Below, piece after piece: positions 26,258-34,548 of a stretch of 64,000 bases of DNA. Within the stretch, counting starts at the first letter, position 1. Each line of letters starts with the position of its first letter. This stretch comes from Pseudomonadota bacterium. GTDB taxonomy: Bacteria > Pseudomonadota > Alphaproteobacteria > UBA8366. Below the pieces are notes generated by a model. That model did not search any database and had not been told where the DNA came from. It saw only the letters and a program-made list of their open reading frames with translations. A program made the position numbers and the translations under genes. The stretch is from positions 62,001 to 126,000 of the forward strand of contig JAYZAS010000002.1 in assembly GCA_036339585.1 (NCBI GenBank), in the 5' to 3' direction.

Positions 26258-27211
26258 ATGGCAACGATAGCGCACAATCTCTCACGCATACTTCCGCGCT
26301 CACTCCGTAGTTGGGCTAAACCAAAGTGGCATTTGCTTCGTGAACTTTGGGAGCTCTATATCAGCCAGGGTGGGTCAATTGGACGGGATTTAGAATTATC
26401 TTGCTGGGTAATTTATAAACCCCTGGGGCAAAAAAAAGTTTGTGTTCCCGCTCGGTCATTTAGAGAATTTAGGCGCATTGTTCGTTTCGGAACCAACCCA
26501 AAGGACCTTGTTTTTCATTGGATAAACATGATTGATGATTGTGAGGTGTTATACGATATCGGATGCGCAAATGGACATGAAGCACTTTGTGCCCATGGCT
26601 TACACGGGTGTCACACGGTATTTATTGAAATGTTTACGCCAAGCATCGAATCGATTTTAAAGGGCGTCGTTTTAGCTACCCGTGGTAGCAGCATATCTTC
26701 AAATTTTGATGTGGTAGCGGCTGCTTGCGACCGTGAAGATCGCTACGCCAAGGTTCACCTGCATAATCCCCCAGTGGCGGGTGGCACGAACAACTCTTTC
26801 GACAACTTAGACGCTTACTGCCGCGGCGGAAGACAGGATGAGAAAATTTGGGCATCCCAATGGAGCCGCTCAGTATCGATTGATAGCCTGCACCAATTAC
26901 ACGGACTGCCAAAACCAACACACATAAAAATGGACATTGATGGGTTTGAGGACCGTGCTATTGACGGAGCAACAGCGACGTTGAAATCGAGACACGTTCA
27001 TAGCTGGATAATAGAGATCAGCCCAGGCCGTGAGAGTGCGGTTCACAAGGCCATGGAAGCTGCCGGATACTGCGATATCGCCCATTTCGTTCATTATGAA
27101 GAAATCGATGATTGCGAAGATCATTTATTTGTACGAAATGATCTTGCGGAAAACTATAAAAAGAGATTGAAGGACGTACGCCTCAAACTTTATGGTGATC
27201 TTCCAAAATGA
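26258..27211 (+). CDS. FkbM-family methyltransferase
   Basis: SAM-dependent O-methyltransferase-like protein of 317 residues. Motif I is YDIGCANGHEALCA and the later FkbM signature is IKMDIDGFEDRAIDGA, with a family-typical end segment WIIEISPG. FkbM proteins methylate hydroxyls on polyketides or sugars; in glycan loci they are thought to cap or decorate. An AGGA precedes the ATG. It ends the first rightward unit and is followed by convergent legB, with only eight bases between stops. Confidence 0.85.
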   Translation: MATIAHNLSRILPRSLRSWAKPKWHLLRELWELYISQGGSIGRDLELSCWVIYKPLGQKKVCVPARSFREFRRIVRFGTNPKDLVFHWINMIDDCEVLYDIGCANGHEALCAHGLHGCHTVFIEMFTPSIESILKGVVLATRGSSISSNFDVVAAACDREDRYAKVHLHNPPVAGGTNNSFDNLDAYCRGGRQDEKIWASQWSRSVSIDSLHQLHGLPKPTHIKMDIDGFEDRAIDGATATLKSRHVHSWIIEISPGRESAVHKAMEAAGYCDIAHFVHYEEIDDCEDHLFVRNDLAENYKKRLKDVRLKLYGDLPK

Positions 27212-27219
27212 ATTATTTG

Positions 27220-28233
27220 TTAAACCAAATAATCTCGATCGCGACGAATATCAGTCTGCTTAATCCGGTTGCGCCACCATTCAATAGTGCGCTCGAGACC
27301 CTCTTCCAGACCAATCACAGGCGACCAACCAGACTGTTTCTCAAAATTCTCCGCGCTTGCGATCAATTCAAACACCTCGGAATTAGCTGGCCTCAGTCGC
27401 TCCGATTCGAGCTCGACAGGTTTGTTCACCCCGGAAAGAGATTGTATCATTTCTACAACTTCACCTATGGAAACAGCATGCCCGCTCCCTGCATTATAAG
27501 CAACTCCCGGATCCAAATCAGCTGCAGAGCCCGCACTCATGAATGCTTTAGCTGTATCAGAAACAAAGTTGAAGTCCCGCTTTGGGGTCAAATCACCGAG
27601 CCGAATTACGTCGCATGCTGGATCCAGTGCCTGACGTATAATTGTTGGAATTACTGCCCGCTCGCTTTGGCGGGGACCATAGGTATTAAATGGCCGGAGA
27701 ATAAAAACCTGAAGGCCAAAAGAACGTGCATATGCTTCTGACATCATATCTGCAGCCACTTTACTTGCTGCATAGGGTGATTGGGCATGCAACGGATGGG
27801 CTTCAGTAATAGGGGTGCATTGGGCAGTACCGTAGACCTCGGAGGTAGAGGTATGTATGATTCGCGTTACATTTGAGCATCGCGCGGCCTCTAATACATT
27901 CAACGTGCCCGTAAGGTTTACATCCACATAAGTCTGTGGGGCCTGATATGAGAAAGGAATTGCAATTAAAGCAGCCAAATGAAAAATTATTTCTTGGTCA
28001 TTCACCAAGCCCTTAACGAAATTGGGGTCGCGTATATCTCCGCGACATAGTTTAATACGGGCCCTTAAATCTTCAGAGATGTCATCTAACCAGCCATTAC
28101 TACCGAAAGAATTATATTCAGCCAGCGCAGTGACGTGTGCCCCCACTGCAACTAGGCATTCTGTTAAATGTGAGCCTATGAAACCATCGGCACCAGTAAC
28201 TAAGACTTTTTTATTCTTGAAAGCTGCAGACAC
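27220..28233 (-). CDS. legB: NAD-dependent sugar-nucleotide 4,6-dehydratase LegB
   Basis: Extended SDR that makes a 4-keto-6-deoxy sugar nucleotide from UDP- or GDP-GlcNAc, first dedicated step of legionaminic acid synthesis. LegB-type signatures are VTGADGFIGSHL, IIFHLAALIAIPFSY, HTSTSEVYGTAQ, PYAASKVAAD and RPFNTYGPRQS. The frame runs to 28317 but has no ATG; I prefer GTG 28233 (337 residues), which places the cofactor motif near residue 12. It is the only leftward gene between 23.25 kb and the right edge and faces against its pathway partners. The presence of a PtmE-like gene suggests a GDP-linked substrate, as in Campylobacter. Confidence 0.85.
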   Translation of the reverse strand: MSAAFKNKKVLVTGADGFIGSHLTECLVAVGAHVTALAEYNSFGSNGWLDDISEDLRARIKLCRGDIRDPNFVKGLVNDQEIIFHLAALIAIPFSYQAPQTYVDVNLTGTLNVLEAARCSNVTRIIHTSTSEVYGTAQCTPITEAHPLHAQSPYAASKVAADMMSEAYARSFGLQVFILRPFNTYGPRQSERAVIPTIIRQALDPACDVIRLGDLTPKRDFNFVSDTAKAFMSAGSAADLDPGVAYNAGSGHAVSIGEVVEMIQSLSGVNKPVELESERLRPANSEVFELIASAENFEKQSGWSPVIGLEEGLERTIEWWRNRIKQTDIRRDRDYLV

Positions 28234-28352
28234 TTTTACGGTAACACCTTTTTTGATTGACCCTACACCACAATCCTGATTTCGAAACACTCTAATCAAC
28301 AGCAGTACCACCAACAAAGACTTAAGCCAATCTGCTTATCATAATACATGCC

Positions 28353-30842
28353 ATGAAAAACACCGCATTGAAGATTAGTACCCCTGCACCGACGCATGAA
28401 AACATGGTCACTGCGTTTCAAAAGGTATTACGCCCCACAGCGAGCCTTGTGGTAGTTCACAGCCAAATCGGTGCTTTCGGCAGCATTGAGGATCCAGCGG
28501 CTACAATCTTAGAGGCATTGATTGAAGCAGCTCCAAAAGAAGCCACAATAGCGATGCCGACATTCACGTTTAATTTTTTATCTTCCGGTCGGTACGATCG
28601 AAAAAATGATCCATCCGAAACAGGATTACTTACCGAATATTTCCGGTGCAAAGAAACAGTCCGGCGTTCTAGGCACCCGATTTACTCCTATGCGTTTATG
28701 GGACCAGAGGCAACCGCATTGTCAGAAATAGGAGGCTCAAGCTGCTGGGGTGAGGATACTGTTTTTTCTGTAATGGAAGAAGAAGACGCAGATATAATGA
28801 TGCTCGGCAGTAGCTGGGAAAAATGCACGTTCTTCCACTACATCGAACAAATAGCCAATGTTCCATATAGATATCCCAAAAGGTTTGCCGGCATTGCTGA
28901 TTTCGGGGCCGGCGAGACACCAGTTGAAACGCAGATGCAAGTAAGAAGACTAGACATGGCTGCGGACAATTTATTTGATCCTATTGTCAAAGCCCTAAAA
29001 AACATGAAACTAATACGAACGACGAACCTCGGGCGGGGAGTCATTTCTGCTGCAAGTGCTCGTAATATATTCAATGTTGGTTCAGATCTGCTTAAAAAGG
29101 ACCCGCTAGCCTTAATTGCAGATAGAAAAGCATATATAAATGCTAGAGATGCCACCCGAATTGCACTTCTCTCATCAGCCAACTTAGATACCTTTGCCGA
29201 TCATTTTGAATCAGCCGCATCAGAGTGGTTAAATGGAGATGCACGTATTTTTGTTCCGCCATTCGGGCAATATCGGCAGAATATTTATGAAAAAGATAGT
29301 AAATTATTCAGCTTCAATCCCGAATGGTTATTTTTTCTCGAACGCGCGGAAGATATCTTAGGACCTGTATTATTTGAGCCCTACGAATACAAAGACATTG
29401 GCTTCTGGAAAGATGACATCGAAAATCGAGTTCAGTCTTACACCAAGACTATTCGTGTGGCTCGAGAGAGATCGGGTGCAAAAATAATAGTCTTGAACTT
29501 TGCGACGCCAGCTAATTCCTATCTTGGTCTATCAGACAGTAGTCAGGAAATGGGCCACAAGGAAGCAATCAAGCATGCAAACCGGGTTCTTAGTAAGAAG
29601 CTTAAAAAGGACGATGTTTTTATCCTGGATTTCGAGGTGATAACTTCATCTTTTGGTAGCCACAATTTGTCTGATGATAAATTTTGGTATCTTGGCCGCA
29701 TACCTTTCAGCCGCGATTTTGGTAATTTTCTTTCGCGACGCCTCTTGGGTACTATGCTCGCGCTAACTCAAAAAACAGCCCGACTAATCGTGACTGACTT
29801 AGATAATACACTTTGGCATGGAGTAATAGGAGAAGATGGCGTAGAGAATATCGGCATAGGAACAGACTTCCCAGGAAATGCCTATCGTGATTTCCAGAAA
29901 ACGCTGAAAGCGTTGGCGAAGCGAGGCATTGCACTCGCAATCTGCAGTAAAAACACAGAAGCAAACGCGCTCGCTGCCTTTTCCAAACGACCAGAGATGG
30001 TTTTGAATGAAGATGATTTCGCAGCAAGCCGTATCAATTGGACCAATAAAGCTAATAATATCCGAAGTATAGCTGAAGAAATGTCATTAGGGCTCGGCTC
30101 GATATGCTTTCTAGACGATGATCCTCATGAACGTGCTTTAGTGCGGCAACAGTTGCCTGAAGTTTTTGTCCCTGAGCTACCTTACGACCCAGTTAAGCGT
30201 CCCCGCGCACTGCTAGAATTACCTTGTTTAGAATCACTAGAAGTGACACCAGAGGACCTTCGTCGTTCCCAACAATACAAATCGCGTGCTGCCATAGAGA
30301 GTATTCGTCAAACTGCAGATTCCCTAGAAGATTTTTATTATGATTTGAAGATGTCGTTGTCTTTCGAGCCACTCAATAAAGCCAACCAAAGCCGCGTTCT
30401 GCAACTCATCGCAAAAACAAATCAATTCAATACAACCACTCGAAGGTATCAATCTTCTGACTTAAAAAAGCTCGGTGCTGCTGGTGCGGAGATCCTAGCT
30501 ATTGGGCTGCAAGATAAATTTAGTGAAGAGGAAATTATTGGAGTAATTATTGTAAAATGGCAGTCTAAATCTGCAATTATTGATTTGTTTTTACTGAGCT
30601 GTCGAGTTCTTGGCCGTACTGTAGAGTGCGCCATACTAGGGTGGATAGCGGACCGAGCGCGAAAGAAAAGTATCGAGTTTTTAGTCGGCGAGATAATTGA
30701 GACGGAACGTAATCAGCCTGTTAGAAACGTATTTACAGATAATGGTTTTTGGAAGGACACTAACGAGAAATACAGTCTCGAACTAGGCAAATCATCGCTC
30801 ACCATACCAGCTTGGTTCACTGTCAAAGGGATAATGATTTGA
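28353..30842 (+). CDS. AAC(3)-like acyltransferase fused to FkbH (HAD-IIIC) protein
   Basis: An 829-residue fusion. Residues 1-260 resemble the AAC(3) antibiotic N-acetyltransferase fold (VVVHSQIGAFG, AMPTFTFNF, HPIYSYAFMGPEA). Residues 265-470 are the SGNH-like N-terminal part of FkbH (VPPFGQYRQ). Residues 475-650 are the HAD-IIIC domain with DLDNT at 482-486 and a later FLDDDPHERALV. Residues about 690-829 are the GNAT-like end (TNQFNTTTRRY). FkbH proteins dephosphorylate 1,3-bisphosphoglycerate and load glyceryl on an acyl carrier protein. Fusion to an AAC(3) acyltransferase suggests one polypeptide that forms glyceryl-ACP and transfers an acyl group to an amino sugar (inference). The gene starts 35 to 119 bases from divergent legB. 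Confidence 0.85.
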   Translation: MKNTALKISTPAPTHENMVTAFQKVLRPTASLVVVHSQIGAFGSIEDPAATILEALIEAAPKEATIAMPTFTFNFLSSGRYDRKNDPSETGLLTEYFRCKETVRRSRHPIYSYAFMGPEATALSEIGGSSCWGEDTVFSVMEEEDADIMMLGSSWEKCTFFHYIEQIANVPYRYPKRFAGIADFGAGETPVETQMQVRRLDMAADNLFDPIVKALKNMKLIRTTNLGRGVISAASARNIFNVGSDLLKKDPLALIADRKAYINARDATRIALLSSANLDTFADHFESAASEWLNGDARIFVPPFGQYRQNIYEKDSKLFSFNPEWLFFLERAEDILGPVLFEPYEYKDIGFWKDDIENRVQSYTKTIRVARERSGAKIIVLNFATPANSYLGLSDSSQEMGHKEAIKHANRVLSKKLKKDDVFILDFEVITSSFGSHNLSDDKFWYLGRIPFSRDFGNFLSRRLLGTMLALTQKTARLIVTDLDNTLWHGVIGEDGVENIGIGTDFPGNAYRDFQKTLKALAKRGIALAICSKNTEANALAAFSKRPEMVLNEDDFAASRINWTNKANNIRSIAEEMSLGLGSICFLDDDPHERALVRQQLPEVFVPELPYDPVKRPRALLELPCLESLEVTPEDLRRSQQYKSRAAIESIRQTADSLEDFYYDLKMSLSFEPLNKANQSRVLQLIAKTNQFNTTTRRYQSSDLKKLGAAGAEILAIGLQDKFSEEEIIGVIIVKWQSKSAIIDLFLLSCRVLGRTVECAILGWIADRARKKSIEFLVGEIIETERNQPVRNVFTDNGFWKDTNEKYSLELGKSSLTIPAWFTVKGIMI

Positions 30843-31276
30843 GCAATAATGACAAGCTTGCAGTCCGCGATTTAAGCATTGAGGAATTGTCGCCTGGGAT
30901 GTTTGCCTCCTTCGATACCCTGCTGGGGCGCTCAAAGGTTGATGGGTTTGCCTCTCTCACTGGCGATATATCACCTATTCATGTTGACCCCGCCTACGGC
31001 GAGGGCCTGCCTTATGGCGGAAACATCGTTCATGGAATGCTGACTGCGGGATATTTTTCAACCTTGGTAGGTGTGCTACTTCCGGGTCGTCGAGCCTTAT
31101 TATCAAGTCTTTCGGTCGACTTTCGGGAACCAATCCCTGTCGGTTCCATGGTCACAATTACTTGTCGTATAGTTAGTATTAATGTAAGTGCCTCTACCTT
31201 GAAACTGAATCTTATAGCTTTACATGAAGGACAGATTTGCGCCCGTGGGCAGGCTATCGTAAAAGTACGTCCATAA
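30839..31276 (+). CDS. MaoC-like (R)-specific enoyl hydratase
   Basis: Hot-dog-fold hydratase of about 145 residues. The hydratase-2 motif is complete: FASLTGDISPIHVDPAYG followed by NIVHGML, with catalytic Asp and His in the first segment. Such enzymes hydrate or dehydrate acyl-CoA or acyl-ACP. The start is TTG 30839 overlapping the preceding TGA (TTGA), with AGGGA upstream; the frame itself opens at 30812. It lies between the FkbH fusion and the radical SAM gene and near the SDR-ACP gene, so its substrate may be an ACP-bound acyl group rather than fatty acid intermediates (inference). Confidence 0.85.
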   Translation: MSNNDKLAVRDLSIEELSPGMFASFDTLLGRSKVDGFASLTGDISPIHVDPAYGEGLPYGGNIVHGMLTAGYFSTLVGVLLPGRRALLSSLSVDFREPIPVGSMVTITCRIVSINVSASTLKLNLIALHEGQICARGQAIVKVRP

Positions 31277-31305
31277 AGTGGGCCTTGAACGCGCCGGAGA
31301 GATTA

Positions 31306-33450
31306 ATGAAACGTAAGCTCTTTTTTGCTGATCTCAATTATGTCAATCCTGAAAAGGAATGGACCATAATTCCGTTCCCTCTTAATATAGGGTTCATTGC
31401 GGCTTATACACAGAAAATGCTGCCAGATCTGTTTGAGATAAAAATTTTCAAGGATCCGAGCTGTTTCCTTAAAGCCATACAAACGCAAAAACCCGATGTC
31501 GTTGCATTTTCAAATTATATTTGGAATAAAAATCTGACTATTGGGTTTGCAAAAGAGTTAAAGCGTTTACATCCGAACTGCGCAACGGTGATGGGGGGGC
31601 CAAACTATAATTTCACCGAATTAGAGTGGCTTGATTCGTTTATCCGAGAGGTGCCCGAGATCGATTTCCACATTGAGGGAGAAGGCGAAGTAAAGTTCTA
31701 TAACCTTATGGCCTGTTTATCTGCTCATGATTTCGATCTGGCTGCAGCGAAAGTAGCATCGCCGGCTGGCACGGCTTTCTTATGCGACAACACCAATAAA
31801 TTGATTGCTAATGTTACCCTTGATCAAGATGGCACATGGTCTCGTTTTGAGAATATTGATGTGGACTTGAAACGAGGGCGCCTCCTAGATTTAAATGATG
31901 TCCCGTCACCATATTTAACCGGTTTATTAGATGAATTTTTAGCGGACACCTCATACTGTCCTATCATTGAAACCAATCGCGGCTGTCCTTACACTTGTTC
32001 ATTCTGTAATTGGGGCGCGATGGGAAAGTCAAAATCAGCAATGTTTAGCCAAGACAGGGTTGTAGAAGAATTGCACTACATTGCTGATCACAATAAATCT
32101 ATTACGCCTTACTTGTATGTTGGGGACGCCAATTTCGGCCTTTTCCCCCGGGACGTTGAGATTGCGCAGGTACTTCGCGATTTAAAGGACACTAAAGGAT
32201 TTCCGCAAAACGTTTATTTGTATTTTGCCAAAAACAGCTCTGAAAAAGTCGTACGCATAGCTGAAATACTCAAAGATATGACGCCCATATCACTTTCACG
32301 TCAAACGCAAAATAAAGCCGTCTTAGACAACATAAAGCGCTCAAACATCTCAATCGATACATTTAATAGCCTCGCTGAACTGGCCAAAAAGCTTGGTATA
32401 GATAGCAACGTTGAACTTATATTTGGTTTGCCTGGCGAATCAAAACAGAGTTTTCTCGATGGAGTCGAACAGATTGTACATCAGAAAGTTGATGGGCTAC
32501 ACATTTTCCCTGCAATGTTATTAAATGGCTCTGATATGGGAACGAATGCAAGCCGAAAACGTTTTGGCTTAAAGGGTGAGTGGCGTTTGATTGATGGTTG
32601 TGCGGGTGAATACGGTCCCGTCCGCGCCATGGAATTCGAAGAAATTATAACTGAGTCGGCCGCCATATCGCGTGACGAGTATTTTGAATTGCGACTATTC
32701 CATTTTTTACAAACACTCTTCCTAGACACAAAAATTTATAAAGATGTGGATGTGCTTTTAGGTAGTCACAGCATTGTCGACTTGATAGTGGAAATTATCG
32801 ATAAGTACCCGCAGGCACCTGAGCCCTTCAGACAACTCATGGAAGACTTTATCCAACAGGCAAAGGGTGAATTCTATACTACGCCACCAGAAATTTTCAG
32901 TTCAGAAATGATCAAGGCTGCGCAGCAGCAATCAGTTAAACTAAACCCATTATACATAGCTAGATTATTACACAGTGATGGAGTCCGTCCAGCATTCCAT
33001 AGTTTTCTCACTGATCTGATTTTAGCGCTAGGCGATTCTAGTCACGACGAAATAGCTGGTGTGCTTGAATTTATTGATGCGTCAATTTATCCGTTTGACG
33101 ACCAAATGATTCGAGACGTGACAATGCATTTTGATGCGGCAGCTTTTGCACAAAGACCTCACTATGAAAAAACCAACGTGAGCAAATACCTTCTTAAGTA
33201 TCCCAAGCAATATCGTTATGTGAAACCATTCACGTATGAAAAGTTCACTTCGCTCTATAGTGGCCGCCAACATTCAGATAAAGTTTACGAGATCCTTGTC
33301 CACCATACCCATGAAACGTTTCGCCACACGCTATTGAGCCGCTTACAAGGCGAATCCACAGATCTGCCGAAATGGGTCCCCGACCCAGCCATGACCAAAC
33401 CACAGAATAGCGAACGCGTAATTCGCCTTGAGGGCGGCTGGCTCTATTAG
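31306..33450 (+). CDS. B12-binding-type radical SAM protein
   Basis: 714-residue radical SAM enzyme. The N-terminal region (residues 1-180) looks like a cobalamin-binding fold: GFIAAY, a QKPDVVAFSNYIW segment, VMGGPNYN and IEGEGEVKF. The [4Fe-4S] motif CxxxCxxC is at Cys227, Cys231 and Cys234 (GCPYTCSFCNWG). The LIFGLPGES segment lies in the barrel, and a long C-terminal extension of about 300 residues follows. Such proteins do C- or P-methylations and other radical steps. GGAGAG eight bases before ATG 31306 supports this start. Position between hydratase and SDR-ACP genes suggests action on an acyl or sugar intermediate (inference). Function is unknown. Confidence 0.85.
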   Translation: MKRKLFFADLNYVNPEKEWTIIPFPLNIGFIAAYTQKMLPDLFEIKIFKDPSCFLKAIQTQKPDVVAFSNYIWNKNLTIGFAKELKRLHPNCATVMGGPNYNFTELEWLDSFIREVPEIDFHIEGEGEVKFYNLMACLSAHDFDLAAAKVASPAGTAFLCDNTNKLIANVTLDQDGTWSRFENIDVDLKRGRLLDLNDVPSPYLTGLLDEFLADTSYCPIIETNRGCPYTCSFCNWGAMGKSKSAMFSQDRVVEELHYIADHNKSITPYLYVGDANFGLFPRDVEIAQVLRDLKDTKGFPQNVYLYFAKNSSEKVVRIAEILKDMTPISLSRQTQNKAVLDNIKRSNISIDTFNSLAELAKKLGIDSNVELIFGLPGESKQSFLDGVEQIVHQKVDGLHIFPAMLLNGSDMGTNASRKRFGLKGEWRLIDGCAGEYGPVRAMEFEEIITESAAISRDEYFELRLFHFLQTLFLDTKIYKDVDVLLGSHSIVDLIVEIIDKYPQAPEPFRQLMEDFIQQAKGEFYTTPPEIFSSEMIKAAQQQSVKLNPLYIARLLHSDGVRPAFHSFLTDLILALGDSSHDEIAGVLEFIDASIYPFDDQMIRDVTMHFDAAAFAQRPHYEKTNVSKYLLKYPKQYRYVKPFTYEKFTSLYSGRQHSDKVYEILVHHTHETFRHTLLSRLQGESTDLPKWVPDPAMTKPQNSERVIRLEGGWLY

Positions 33451-33489
33451 CTTCAAAGGGCCTTCAATGACGCCAACTTTGTATTAGAA

Positions 33490-34542
33490 ATGGATTCTTT
33501 TACTGCTACAAATATTCGGACTGGCACCGCGGCCGAGTTGAAAACCGCACTCGTGACTGGTGCAACTGGCTTGCTCGGGCATGCAGTATGTCGTGCACTT
33601 TGTGATGACGGATGGCGAATAGCTCTAAGTGGCCGCAAGGTAGATGTATTAAAAAAACTTGCCCGTACTCTTGGAAGCGATGCAATTCCGCTACCCTGTG
33701 ATCTGTCCCTTCCCGACGCTGGTGCCAGATTAGCTCGCGATGCAAGTGAGGCATTAGGCGCGCCCCACCTTTTTATACATTTGGCCTCACTTCCGGTGAA
33801 ACCTGTTACTCTATTAGAGACTGCCTTAGACCTAGACCAACAAATTGCTGTCAATGCAAAAGCATTTCTTCAAATTTCGGCAGCGTTACTACCTGAGATG
33901 TTACGAACCCAGACGGGAATTATTGTAAGTATGCTAAGTAAAGCTATGCTGCCACCTACTCCCCCTGGTTGGCAGGCCTATACAATGGCAAAGGCAGCGC
34001 AGGCGCAAGCTGCAGCAGAAATTACAGCACGATATGGCGAGGCTGGAATTCGTGTGTTTGGTATTATCCCTGATATAATCGCCAGTGAAACAGATTTACC
34101 AGGGGCTGCCCCCATATCAAATATCGAAAAATTAGAGGCGCCTATTCCAGCCGTTCGCGTAGCAAACACAATAATAGACGCAATCAATAATACTACAAAT
34201 CCAATTGATACAGCCATCTCGATAAATGAAAATACTGAGACAAAAGGTTCTTTGGGTTTTTCATTCACTAAAAAGGCAGCTTCCGAATTGGTAATGCCCC
34301 AGAGCGATACGTTAGGCATCAGATTAGCTAAAATAATTCAAACGGTTTTGAAATTACCCAAAGAAACAGAGGTAAGTGATGCAGAGCTCGGTGTATTATC
34401 TGGCTGGGACTCACTTGGCCATATTAAGCTGATAATGGAGATCGAGTCGCAATTTGACGTTGCATTTAATGCTGAAGAGTCCACAAATCTTACCTCTTTT
34501 TCAAGTATACGGGACGCGTTGGCACGCCGCGGTATCACATAG
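33490..34542 (+). CDS. SDR-acyl carrier protein fusion
   Basis: 350 residues in two domains. Residues 15-255 form a short-chain dehydrogenase: cofactor loop VTGATGLLG, a Ser in SMLSKAM, and the YxxxK pair in WQAYTMAKAAQ. Residues about 275-350 are an acyl carrier protein: GWDSLGHIKL with Ser308 as the phosphopantetheine site, followed by a typical helix III. No linker repeat is seen. In-cis fusion implies that the reductase acts on its own ACP-bound acyl substrate. Ketosynthase and acyl-CoA ligase genes are absent nearby, so the loading step probably comes from the FkbH protein at 28353 (inference). The start lacks a clear ribosome binding site. Confidence 0.85.
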   Translation: MDSFTATNIRTGTAAELKTALVTGATGLLGHAVCRALCDDGWRIALSGRKVDVLKKLARTLGSDAIPLPCDLSLPDAGARLARDASEALGAPHLFIHLASLPVKPVTLLETALDLDQQIAVNAKAFLQISAALLPEMLRTQTGIIVSMLSKAMLPPTPPGWQAYTMAKAAQAQAAAEITARYGEAGIRVFGIIPDIIASETDLPGAAPISNIEKLEAPIPAVRVANTIIDAINNTTNPIDTAISINENTETKGSLGFSFTKKAASELVMPQSDTLGIRLAKIIQTVLKLPKETEVSDAELGVLSGWDSLGHIKLIMEIESQFDVAFNAEESTNLTSFSSIRDALARRGIT

Positions 34543-34548
34543 GGAAAT

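Noticed and set aside
27208..27741. 177-codon + strand open frame over legB
   Set aside because: Lies entirely opposite legB, whose LegB motifs are unambiguous; no family features in the alternative translation.
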